DNA from: Thermogemmatispora sp042408965
Lineage (GTDB): Bacteria; Chloroflexota; Ktedonobacteria; Ktedonobacterales; Ktedonobacteraceae
DNA length: 64,000 nucleotides
Assembly (NCBI GenBank): GCA_042408965.1
Contig: JBHOQN010000008.1
Coordinates: forward strand, 15,563 to 79,562
Reading direction: 5' to 3'
How positions within the stretch are numbered: the first letter of the stretch is position 1; the number at the start of each line of letters is the position of its first letter. A model generated the notes under the pieces. The model saw only the letters and a list, made by a program, of their open reading frames with translations. It had not been told where the DNA came from and searched no databases. The position numbers and the translations under genes were made by a program. This document shows, piece by piece, positions 10,021 to 18,739 of the stretch.

Positions 10021-11865
10021 CTACTCCGAAGTCACCTGGAGGAGCACGTCCTCCCCCGCCAATTGCAGTAGCCGAGAGAAAGCGGACTGCGGATCAGCAG
10101 CTAGCCGCTCTCGCGGCCCCCATTCTTGCACGCAGCCCTGGTGCAAAAGCAGCACGGTGTCTGCTCGCTGGATGGTGCGCAGGCGATGGGCAATGATGAT
10201 CGCCGTGCGACCTGTCAGGAGACGGGTAAAAGCCTGATCAAGCAGGCGCTCTGAGATAGGGTCTAACCGTGATGAAGCCTCATCGAGAATGATCAGACCC
10301 GGATCTCTCAAGAAGACGCGCACCACCGCGAGCAGCTGCGCTTCACCAGCGGACAGTCCCCCGCCGTTGGGAGGAAGCAGTGTATCGAGTCCACGGGGCA
10401 GCCTGGCATACCACTCGCCCAACCCCAGCTCTTCCAGAACACTGACGATCTTCTCATCAGGAATCCCGCTGTCAAAGAGTGTCAGGTTATCGCGCACAGA
10501 GGCGTGAAACAGGTGAACGTCCTGCGTGACGATGCCAATACACTCACGTAGTTCATCCAGGCACATCTCACGCACATCGATTCCATTGAGGAAGATCTGC
10601 CCGGCCGTCGGATCATACAAGCGCAGCAGGAGACGAGTGATCGTCGTCTTACCGCTCCCGGTATGGCCAATCAATCCCAATATCTCGCCGGGCGCGAGCT
10701 GGAACGAAATATCCTGGAGCATCGCCTCGCTGCGCTCCTCATCCGTGGTCTCTTCTCTCTCTTCAGGCTCGCCCGCCAGGGCCACATTCTTCGCTCCATT
10801 CATGCGGCCTGGAACAGGCGCATAACTGAAGAAGACATGCCTGAATTCGACTGCCACGGGTCTGGCTCCGGGAGAGACTCCGCGCCCATCCACGAGTACA
10901 GGCCGCTCATCCAGCAACTCCTGCACGCGCTGAATACTCGCCGTGGCCTGCTGTAGATCATCGATCTGGCCGATGATCTCCTGCAGAGGGCGGGTGATGA
11001 GCGCTGCATAGGCGGTGATCAAGTAGACAGTGCCGATAGGAATCATCCCGACGCGATAGAGCACAATCCCCATGCTCAGCGCGGCTATCGAACCCAGCGT
11101 CAGAATGAGTTCAGAACCGTTTCCGACGACGACACCCATGGCGATAGCGCGGCGAGTGGCCTGGAAGAACACGCGAGCGACCTCGCTGAAACGCCGCATC
11201 ACATAGGCCCCGGCTCCATTAGTGCGCAGGTCGATAATTCCTCCCAGACGATCTTCTAGAAAACCATACAGGTCAGCATTACTCTGGCGAGCCCGCTGCC
11301 AATAGGGAGAGGCAACATTGCGCACACGATAGAAGACGGTCACTGCGATCACCGTAAAGCCCAGAAAGATGATTCCGAGAGGCCAGTCCTCACAGCAGAG
11401 GACAAGCAATACACCCAGGATGACCAGGATATTCCCTGCAAGCTGTACCGCAAACAATGAAAAGAAGTTATTCAGCTCCTTTACATCGTCATCAATACGC
11501 TCGATCATCTCACCAGGTGTATGCATATGGTGAAACGGCATATCCAGCTTGAGGCAATGAGAGACCAGGTCGACCCGCAAGGCGTTGGTCGCCATCCAGC
11601 CGATGCCGGCGCCGATGTAGACGCTGAGCACGTTGAGGATCAGCTCGACACCTCCGACAACCAGGAACAGCAGCGCTATCAGTAATAATGTATGCAGGGT
11701 AGCACCCGTCGTTGCCTGGTCGATAAAAAAGGCAATGACCTGCGGTCCAACCAGTCGTAAGCCAATGTCGAGCACCAACACTCCTCCCAGGAGTGCCAGC
11801 ATTGACTTCTGCGCAAGCATATAACGGGCAAAGAGCTTCCAATACTGCTGCAGAGTAAAACGCAT
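10021..11865 (-). CDS. ABC exporter half-transporter (TMD-NBD)
   Basis: This 614-residue protein has an N-terminal membrane domain and a C-terminal ATPase. Walker A is GHTGSGKTT near residue 400, Walker B is LIILDEASS with the catalytic Glu intact, and the H-loop is IIAHRLRT. The signature motif is LSAGE rather than LSGGQ. An acidic Glu/Arg-rich stretch (EEREETTDEERSE) lies just before the ATPase core. ATG 11865 has AAGGAG upstream. It is 80 bases from the next ABC gene, and the pair have complementary deviations (LSAGE here, Walker B Asp there), as expected for a heterodimeric exporter. The substrate is inferred from the locus only. Confidence 0.93.
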   Translation of the reverse strand: MRFTLQQYWKLFARYMLAQKSMLALLGGVLVLDIGLRLVGPQVIAFFIDQATTGATLHTLLLIALLFLVVGGVELILNVLSVYIGAGIGWMATNALRVDLVSHCLKLDMPFHHMHTPGEMIERIDDDVKELNNFFSLFAVQLAGNILVILGVLLVLCCEDWPLGIIFLGFTVIAVTVFYRVRNVASPYWQRARQSNADLYGFLEDRLGGIIDLRTNGAGAYVMRRFSEVARVFFQATRRAIAMGVVVGNGSELILTLGSIAALSMGIVLYRVGMIPIGTVYLITAYAALITRPLQEIIGQIDDLQQATASIQRVQELLDERPVLVDGRGVSPGARPVAVEFRHVFFSYAPVPGRMNGAKNVALAGEPEEREETTDEERSEAMLQDISFQLAPGEILGLIGHTGSGKTTITRLLLRLYDPTAGQIFLNGIDVREMCLDELRECIGIVTQDVHLFHASVRDNLTLFDSGIPDEKIVSVLEELGLGEWYARLPRGLDTLLPPNGGGLSAGEAQLLAVVRVFLRDPGLIILDEASSRLDPISERLLDQAFTRLLTGRTAIIIAHRLRTIQRADTVLLLHQGCVQEWGPRERLAADPQSAFSRLLQLAGEDVLLQVTSE

Positions 11866-11946
11866 CGCTACTCCTTATGACTATAGGTTCGCGGCGCACA
11901 GCACGCGAGTATTTCTCTGTGACGGCCCAGCCCGCAGCAGCACTGC

Positions 11947-14391
11947 TCATCTGTCAGGCAGAAGAGGCTGCAAGACAGTGCCCTCTGTCCCCCAGCCAGG
12001 AGCCGGGCGTAATTCGAGTATTGCACCATGGCTATCGGCCTCGATCGCCTGACGCTCCCAGTGCTGAGCATGGTAGCGCACGGCCTTCCACAGTTCAACC
12101 TGATCCTTGTAGTGAGGATGGAACAGATGCCCACTTTGTCCGCCGATGAGAACGGAGCGGCTGTTCTCCCAATGGGCAAGATCGGTCACATGACGATGAA
12201 CCGGGCCGCTGGAAGCAACCAGTGAGTCGAAAAAGCCTGTGGCCAGGACGGTTTGCGCGTCTCCATCAACAGGACCCAGGTCAGCGTTGCCAGAGCGCCT
12301 GAGCAGGGGAATCCGACTATAGACCGGATGGTGAAACGTCACCGTGTGGACCTTTCCCCACCGCCAGCCAGAGACATCCTTGCCATGCTGCTCAGACCAC
12401 CAATCGACAGCTCGCTCCAAGGCGGCTCGCATGACCTGGGCGCGCGTTTGTAACTCAGGATGCCCAGGCACCCGCCACCAGCTGCTCTCAGGATTATCCA
12501 GCAAGCTTTCAATAAAGCCAGTATATTGCTGCTCACGCTTGAGATACATAGCCGTCAGCATGTCACCCAGGAGAGGTTCAACCAGGATCTGTACCAGGGA
12601 GCGCAAAGCGACCTCATAGATACCAGCAGCGACTGAGGTAGCGCGCATCTGAAAATCCCAGCGCGCTAAAAACTCCTGGGCCTCGCGGACCTCTTTTTGC
12701 TCAGTCTGTACAGCCAGGAGGAGAGGCACGAATCGCTGTGCCACTGAAGAGAAAACATCCCCCTGGATCTCCGCGAGGTCATCGCAGGTGAGCCGTTCTC
12801 GGGCATTCAGGAGCGCAGCAATACGCCGTTCCCGCGTAAATGTACACCATTCCGGTGCCAGATAGTAGGGATACTTCTCATCTACCGGCCTGCTATTGGC
12901 TGAAATGATGATATCAGAGGCAGGATTGAACTGATGTGGCAGTTTCTCAAACGGGATGGTGCCGATCCATTCATGCTCATTATCCCAACCAGGAATCGGG
13001 GTAGCCGTTGGTCCACAGGCACGAAGAGGCACTGCGCCAACGCAGTAACTGCCAATGTTGTCATCAACATCGGCGTAGAGCACTGTCTGCATGGGTGAAT
13101 CCCAGGCACGCAACGCTCGTGTGAAATCGTCCCAGTTCTGGGCACGATTGAGATCGAGCACAGCGTTGATCAAGGTACTTGGGCGGGAGGCAGGCATCCA
13201 CTTCAGGGCCATAGGCTGCGAGAATTGCCGTGAACGTTCGTCCAGATCATTAATGATGGGGCCATGTCGGCTGATCAGGACCTCCACTTTGACAGGCTCG
13301 GGCTGTCCCCTGATACGAATATCCTCCTGAATGACCTGAAAGGGCTCGTAATGGTCACCAACCCGGTACTCATACGGATTGCCGGGATGCACTTGTTCGA
13401 GGTAGATATCCTGCACACGAGCACGCGAAGTTGCCATCCCCCAGGCGATACGCTCATTATGGCCGATGATGACTCCTATTGTTCCCGGCAAGCTCATCCC
13501 CACACACTGGTAGCCTGGGCAATGCAGACCTATTTCGTACCACGTTCCCGGCATACCAAAACTCAGGTGCGTATCATTGGCGAGGAGCGGTTTGCCACTC
13601 GCACTGCGCGACGCACCGACAACCCAGGCATTGGTACCCAGGCCCTCGGCCATACTGCTCTCCACAACCGTCCCCAAGGCACTGTCCGGATTCGGATCTA
13701 CGTGGGCGCAAGCCAAGTTGTTTGACAGGGGAGTGCCTCCGAACAGATAGCCGCCCGAATAATCAGGGATGAGATCGGCGGCACGCTCGGCCCCCACACA
13801 ATCGATTAACTGTTGACGGAAAAGGATCTTAAACCAGTCGTTACTAAGATCCCATTGAAGCATCTTACCCCAGACCAGCGTGTCCAGAGGACACCAGGGA
13901 TCTGGCCGAGCACGCAGGAGAACGTATTCAAAAGGCAGTCGGTTTTGATGTGTATGAATGAAAGCATTGACACCCCGCGCATAACTCTCTAAGGCTCGCG
14001 CAGTCTCCTCGTTGACAGCTCCCAGATCTTGCTGCGCACTCCGCCCTATCCCCAGAATACGCTGGATGCGATCAATCTCCAGAGTTCCCTTGCCAAAAAT
14101 CTCACTCAGACGTCCGTGGCCTATGCGTCGCTGGAAGTCCATCTGCCAGAGGCGGTCTTGGGCGTGAACATACCCCTGGGCGAAAAAGAGATCCCGCAGA
14201 TTCTGGGCATAAATATGCGGTACCCCATAGCTATCACGTATGACCTGAACCGACGCTATCAGCCCTGGCACAGTGAGAACGCCTTTCACCCTGGGCCACG
14301 AACGCCGGATGGGACTATGCCTGCCTAGGCAGGCAACCAGGACCTCCAGAACTCCTAGCGCGCTGTCTCGTATGGAAGATCCTTTCTTCAT
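11947..14391 (-). CDS. Penicillin-acylase-family N-terminal nucleophile hydrolase
   Basis: This protein of about 814 residues is full length for the family, which is made as one chain, cleaves itself, and hydrolyses amide bonds such as N-acyl groups. The alpha-chain motif VIRDSYGVPHIYA and the beta-chain start with SGKPLLANDTHL are recognisable. The residue aligned with the nucleophilic Ser is Thr: the junction reads GLGTNAWVV, with Thr at about 254 (counted from the GTG at 14394). No convincing signal peptide is visible. ATG 14391 follows AGAGGAGG; a GTG directly before it is in frame. Within an operon that also encodes an acyl-loading ligase, a PvdQ-like role (removing the starter acyl group) is an attractive inference. 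Degradation of a beta-lactam or another amide is possible. Confidence 0.93.
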   Translation of the reverse strand: MKKGSSIRDSALGVLEVLVACLGRHSPIRRSWPRVKGVLTVPGLIASVQVIRDSYGVPHIYAQNLRDLFFAQGYVHAQDRLWQMDFQRRIGHGRLSEIFGKGTLEIDRIQRILGIGRSAQQDLGAVNEETARALESYARGVNAFIHTHQNRLPFEYVLLRARPDPWCPLDTLVWGKMLQWDLSNDWFKILFRQQLIDCVGAERAADLIPDYSGGYLFGGTPLSNNLACAHVDPNPDSALGTVVESSMAEGLGTNAWVVGASRSASGKPLLANDTHLSFGMPGTWYEIGLHCPGYQCVGMSLPGTIGVIIGHNERIAWGMATSRARVQDIYLEQVHPGNPYEYRVGDHYEPFQVIQEDIRIRGQPEPVKVEVLISRHGPIINDLDERSRQFSQPMALKWMPASRPSTLINAVLDLNRAQNWDDFTRALRAWDSPMQTVLYADVDDNIGSYCVGAVPLRACGPTATPIPGWDNEHEWIGTIPFEKLPHQFNPASDIIISANSRPVDEKYPYYLAPEWCTFTRERRIAALLNARERLTCDDLAEIQGDVFSSVAQRFVPLLLAVQTEQKEVREAQEFLARWDFQMRATSVAAGIYEVALRSLVQILVEPLLGDMLTAMYLKREQQYTGFIESLLDNPESSWWRVPGHPELQTRAQVMRAALERAVDWWSEQHGKDVSGWRWGKVHTVTFHHPVYSRIPLLRRSGNADLGPVDGDAQTVLATGFFDSLVASSGPVHRHVTDLAHWENSRSVLIGGQSGHLFHPHYKDQVELWKAVRYHAQHWERQAIEADSHGAILELRPAPGWGTEGTVLQPLLPDR

Positions 14392-14413
14392 CACTCCTCC
14401 TCTGGCCTCGCCC

Positions 14414-17400
14414 TTACTGGTCTTGATTCCCTGACTTCAGGACTTCATCTATCGCCTGTTCCCGCTCTGCAGCCTCTATCTCCTCAAGCAGCCGGGTCGC
14501 AATGAGTTCCGTCTGTTGCACAATAGTAGGTGACTCGAAAAGTTCCTGCAGAGAAAACTCTACCAGAAAAGCCTCCTGGAGCGCGGTGGCAAGTTGTGCC
14601 AGGAGTAAAGAGTGGCCGCCAATCTCAAAGAAGTTGTCGTAGATGCCAATACGCTCGACGCCGAGAAGCTGTGCCCAGATGAGAGCCAGTTCTTTCTCAA
14701 TTGAGGTACGAGGCGCGACATACTCCTGACCAGTGGCAGCGGGGACAGGCAGCGCGGACCGATCCACTTTCCCATTGGCAGTCAGTGGAAATGCCTCAAG
14801 AATCACCAACGCCGCTGGAACCATATAGGCGGGCAGACGCATCTGTAAGAACTCCTGTAATTCCCTGGCTGCTACAGCGTTCTCACCATCCCTGGGTACC
14901 ACATATGCCACCACACGCTTGCCTGCATCACCACCAACAACGGTGGCAACCGCCTCATGAACCTGTGGATGCTGCATCAACAGGGACTCGATCTCACCGA
15001 GTTCCACCCGAAATCCCCGAATTTTTACCTGGCCATCAACTCGGCCCAGGAAATGGATCGTGCCATCTGGGGTGTAAAAACCCATATCCCCCGTCCTGTA
15101 TATGCGCTCGCCAGGTTGTCGGCCGAACGGGTGGGGCACAAACTGGGAAGCTGTCAGCCCTGGGCGATTCCAGTAACCCAGTGCGAGACCATCTCCGCCG
15201 ATAGCTAGTTCGCCAGGTACCCAGACTGGACAGGGAGCCAGATGTTCGTCCAGGATGTAAAACTGCTGGTTTGCCAGAGGTTTGCCATAGGGAATGCTCT
15301 TCCACTCCGGCCGTACCTCCCCAATCGGATAATAGATAGACCAGATAGATGCCTCGGTAGCCCCTCCCTGGCTGATCAGCTGCAGCGAAGGGAACTTGTT
15401 CCAAGCACGTTCGGGCAGCGTGACAGGAATCCAGTCGCCGCTGAGTATAGCCAGACGCAGCACATGCGGTGCAGCCACCGCTTGCCCACGGAGATAATCG
15501 ACAAACATGCTGAAGAGAGCAGGTACAGAGTTCCAGATCGTAATTGCTTCTTGAGCAACGAGATCGCGCCAGCGCGCCGGTTCGCGAGCGGCCGCCCCCT
15601 CCAGTAGTACACATCTGCCACCTGCAGCCAGGATGCCAAAGACGTCATAGACAGAGAGATCAAAATTCAACTCCGACAGCGCCAGCACCCGGTCCTCCTG
15701 GGTAACCTGGAAACGGCGATTCATGTCCATGATCGTGTTGACTGCCCCACGATGGGGAATCATCACCCCCTTCGGCTCTCCAGTAGAACCTGACGTATAG
15801 ATGATATAGGCCATATCCTCGGACTGCACAGGCCAGGATGGAGGTGTGGCAGCTTCCATAGTGATCTGGAGCCAATCACTGTCGAGGCAAACCGCGGCTA
15901 CTTCTGGCGGGAGCTTTGCACGCAACTGGCACTGAGTAAGTACTAGTGGAGCCTGGATATCTCTGGTCAGAAACGCGAGCCGGTCCTGGGGATAGGATGG
16001 GTTGAATGGCACATAGGCTCCGCCAGCCTTGAGAATACCAAACAGACCGATCACCATCTCCAGTGAGCGCTCAAGGCAAACGCCGATCAATCTGCCAGAG
16101 CAATCTATCGACTTTCGGAGGTAGTTAGCAAGCTGATTGCTTCGCCGCTCAAGCTCGCCATAGGTGAGCTGCTGATCTCCGAAAACGAGGGCTACGCGAT
16201 CCGGGGTACGCTCAACCTGCTCCTCAAAGAGTTGATGAAGACACTTGTCCGCTGCGTATTCCTGATCAGTACGATTAAACTCCCAGACAAGCTGCTGCAC
16301 CTGTGCATCATTCAGTATGCGTAGCTCATCAATGGGACAAGAGGGGTGCTCTATAGCATCCTGCATACAGGCCAGGAATTGCGCCATGAGATAGTCCATG
16401 TCCTTATGCTCATAGACACTCGGACTGTAGGTCAACTCCAGTTGCAGGCCATCAACCCCGCGCGTACAGGAGAGGGCAAGCCTGGCAGGCTCAATAGCGG
16501 CCCTGCGCTGTGTCAGTGAGAAGCTCACGTCGTTCGCTCGATAGCGGGTGGAACAATCCGCAAAGTCAAAGGTCACGGGATAGAAAAACTGCGCAGCCAG
16601 ATCACGTGCGCCTCCCAGCAGGCGAGTGACACTGAAATATTCCTGCCAGTTGCCATGCTCCTCTCTGGTTTCATGGATCTGCTCCATCAACTTATAGAAA
16701 GCAATTTTTGGATCACAATAGCAATTTAAAGGCAAAAAATTGGTGAACAGGCCGCACGACTGCGCCAGCTCTTCATAATTGCGCCCGTCGTAAGCGGTGC
16801 CGACCACCGGGCTGGATTGTCCGGTCTGTCTCCAGAGCAGGACATGCCAGCACGTCTGCAGAAAGACTTCAAGGGACACCCGGTACTGGCGCGCCAGTTC
16901 TTCAGCGTGCCGCACAGTGGCAGCATCTAGCTGCCGCGTCAGGAATACCAGGGGTGCGGCTTCCGATGAGGACAACTGCTTTTCAAACGGCAGTTTCAGG
17001 TTCAGGAGCGCCCCCAGATCTTGCTTGCGCCAGTAGATATCGCCAGCCTCCGCGGCATCAGCTGAGAACAATTCTTGCTGCCAGCTCACAAAATCAACAT
17101 ATTGCAGAGGCACCTCAGTTCCATGAGAACCGGCATAGGCCTCTGCAAGTTGCTGCGTCAATATGACGAGCGAGCTGCTATCTGCACAGAGAGCAGGCAA
17201 ACTTAAAAAGAGTATATTATGATTAAAAGAGCAATTAACGATCCATACATGCAAAATTGGAGCTTTATCAATATTTTCTGATTTTAGCGACTCTTGATGC
17301 CAAAACAGATCAAAGAAGCTCGCTTGCGCCTCGACAGACAGCTCATCGCCAGCAACGTGTTCAATCTGAGGAACCATGTCCTCAACAATGACCTGCAGCG

Positions 17401-17617
17401 GAAGTGCCATCCCCGGCAGTGTGCGAAAGACCGTGCGGAGGCTCTCATGCCGGTGGATCAAAGTAGCAAGAGCGGCCTGCAAGCGTTGGTTATCACACTC
17501 ACCATCAATCTGAATACATCCCTGCACCTTGTTGATCAGGCCAGAGGCTTGTTGGCACAGCCAGACACGCTCCTGCTGTTGCGATAGGCTGTATCCTTCC
17601 AGTGTCGATGTTTCCAA
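14414..17617 (-). CDS. NRPS module C*-A-T, cysteine-type pocket, degenerate C domain
   Basis: The 1067-residue protein has an N-terminal condensation-like domain (about 1-420), an A domain (about 445-950, TSGSTGEPKG) and a carrier (GGHSLLL near 1002). The pocket reads by hand as DLYNISQIWK, close to the cysteine code DLYNLSLIWK. The condensation domain lacks the HHxxxDG active site: residues 140-147 read LPALCADS, which keeps the Asp but has no His pair. It may be inactive, structural, or part of a divergent subfamily. Start is a TTG at 17617 behind GAGGGAGG. An AT-rich stretch (about 17165-17290) falls in the C domain. It lies between the dioxygenase and the acylase genes. Confidence 0.94.
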   Translation of the reverse strand: METSTLEGYSLSQQQERVWLCQQASGLINKVQGCIQIDGECDNQRLQAALATLIHRHESLRTVFRTLPGMALPLQVIVEDMVPQIEHVAGDELSVEAQASFFDLFWHQESLKSENIDKAPILHVWIVNCSFNHNILFLSLPALCADSSSLVILTQQLAEAYAGSHGTEVPLQYVDFVSWQQELFSADAAEAGDIYWRKQDLGALLNLKLPFEKQLSSSEAAPLVFLTRQLDAATVRHAEELARQYRVSLEVFLQTCWHVLLWRQTGQSSPVVGTAYDGRNYEELAQSCGLFTNFLPLNCYCDPKIAFYKLMEQIHETREEHGNWQEYFSVTRLLGGARDLAAQFFYPVTFDFADCSTRYRANDVSFSLTQRRAAIEPARLALSCTRGVDGLQLELTYSPSVYEHKDMDYLMAQFLACMQDAIEHPSCPIDELRILNDAQVQQLVWEFNRTDQEYAADKCLHQLFEEQVERTPDRVALVFGDQQLTYGELERRSNQLANYLRKSIDCSGRLIGVCLERSLEMVIGLFGILKAGGAYVPFNPSYPQDRLAFLTRDIQAPLVLTQCQLRAKLPPEVAAVCLDSDWLQITMEAATPPSWPVQSEDMAYIIYTSGSTGEPKGVMIPHRGAVNTIMDMNRRFQVTQEDRVLALSELNFDLSVYDVFGILAAGGRCVLLEGAAAREPARWRDLVAQEAITIWNSVPALFSMFVDYLRGQAVAAPHVLRLAILSGDWIPVTLPERAWNKFPSLQLISQGGATEASIWSIYYPIGEVRPEWKSIPYGKPLANQQFYILDEHLAPCPVWVPGELAIGGDGLALGYWNRPGLTASQFVPHPFGRQPGERIYRTGDMGFYTPDGTIHFLGRVDGQVKIRGFRVELGEIESLLMQHPQVHEAVATVVGGDAGKRVVAYVVPRDGENAVAARELQEFLQMRLPAYMVPAALVILEAFPLTANGKVDRSALPVPAATGQEYVAPRTSIEKELALIWAQLLGVERIGIYDNFFEIGGHSLLLAQLATALQEAFLVEFSLQELFESPTIVQQTELIATRLLEEIEAAEREQAIDEVLKSGNQDQ

Positions 17618-17660
17618 GGCTTATCCTCCCTCATGCTGCTCCATATGTCTGTTAGATATA

Positions 17661-18716
17661 CTAAAGACGCTCTACATCAGACCAGCCTGACAATTCTGTC
17701 ATGCCTACAAGAACTTTTCTATTGCCCACATAGGGAGAGCGCCCATGCGCCGTGAGCATATTGTCAAGCACCATCATATTCCCCTCCTGCCAGGGATACT
17801 CGACTGTCTCCTGCTGATACGCCGCGCGAATAGCCTCCATGACTCCATACTCAATGCGCGTACCATCTCCATAGTAGGTATTCACAGGAATATTCTCTTC
17901 TCCAAGCTGCTTCACCAATTCTTGCATCGCTGGCAGCGTATTCGTCGTTATATGATAGTGCGCCGCATGGTTAAACCAGAGCACATCACCAGTCAGCGGA
18001 TGCCTGACGATCGCAGGTCGGCGATGGCGCGTCGTCAGGCGATCACCATCCTTCCACTCAAACTCGATTTCATGCGCATGGCAAAAGGCCTCGACGGCTG
18101 CCCTATCTGTAGTGCCAAAGACCTCCTGCCAGGGTAACAGACCCATCTGAGGACCAAAGTTCCTGACGTGCAACACACCTTTCTCCAGGAAAGGCGCGAG
18201 CAGGCGCTGATCGAGCCTACGATAGACCTCACGGCAATCAGCGATTGTTGTGGCACCTCCGCGCTGAGGAGCAGCCTGACAAAAGAAGAAAATCTTCATT
18301 GGCCAGGTGTATTGCCACCACGTCTCGTTATGAAAGAAAATAGGATGGTCAGAAGGATATTGGGTCGAAATGTACACGTTCTCGCGTGGCCCGCGTAGAT
18401 TTGCACGTGCGCTATCTTCCAGTAACGCACCCGACACAGCGAGCATAAAGCGCTCAAAATCCTCCACAGTCAGTGCAAAGTTGCGAAAGATGATGCCCCC
18501 ATGCTTGAGGAGAGTCGCCTGTATAAAGTCACGGCTGCTCGCAGCCCATTCCACGAGCTCAACCCCACGGACAGTGGGTTCGACAATCAAAGGTAGAGCT
18601 TTGCCCTCTATAAGTTGCTCAGTTTTAATCAGGTCTTTTGAAGACAACTTGATGGCCTGACGACGAGCCGAGGACATACTCTTCATAGTCGGACGAGCAG
18701 GTTTCTCTGTAGCCAT
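17661..18716 (-). CDS. TauD/SyrP-like Fe(II)/2-oxoglutarate dioxygenase
   Basis: The 351-residue protein matches the SyrP-type branch of the TauD fold, which hydroxylates carrier-bound amino acids, notably the beta-carbon of Asp in syringomycin. Iron ligands are His129 and Glu131 in FFHNETWW and His324 in MLTAHGRSPY; the HxE form rather than HxD is usual in that branch. An Arg near 333 is placed to hold 2-oxoglutarate. ATG 18716 follows AAGGAGGAG. The gene is 23 bases from the free-standing C-domain gene and 43 bases from the Cys-type NRPS. An Asp-type A domain is present in the rightward NRPS (35296-42816), so beta-hydroxy-Asp is the most economical prediction; other residues are possible. 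Confidence 0.92.
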   Translation of the reverse strand: MATEKPARPTMKSMSSARRQAIKLSSKDLIKTEQLIEGKALPLIVEPTVRGVELVEWAASSRDFIQATLLKHGGIIFRNFALTVEDFERFMLAVSGALLEDSARANLRGPRENVYISTQYPSDHPIFFHNETWWQYTWPMKIFFFCQAAPQRGGATTIADCREVYRRLDQRLLAPFLEKGVLHVRNFGPQMGLLPWQEVFGTTDRAAVEAFCHAHEIEFEWKDGDRLTTRHRRPAIVRHPLTGDVLWFNHAAHYHITTNTLPAMQELVKQLGEENIPVNTYYGDGTRIEYGVMEAIRAAYQQETVEYPWQEGNMMVLDNMLTAHGRSPYVGNRKVLVGMTELSGWSDVERL

Positions 18717-18739
18717 AAGGCTCCTCCTTAATACCTCTC

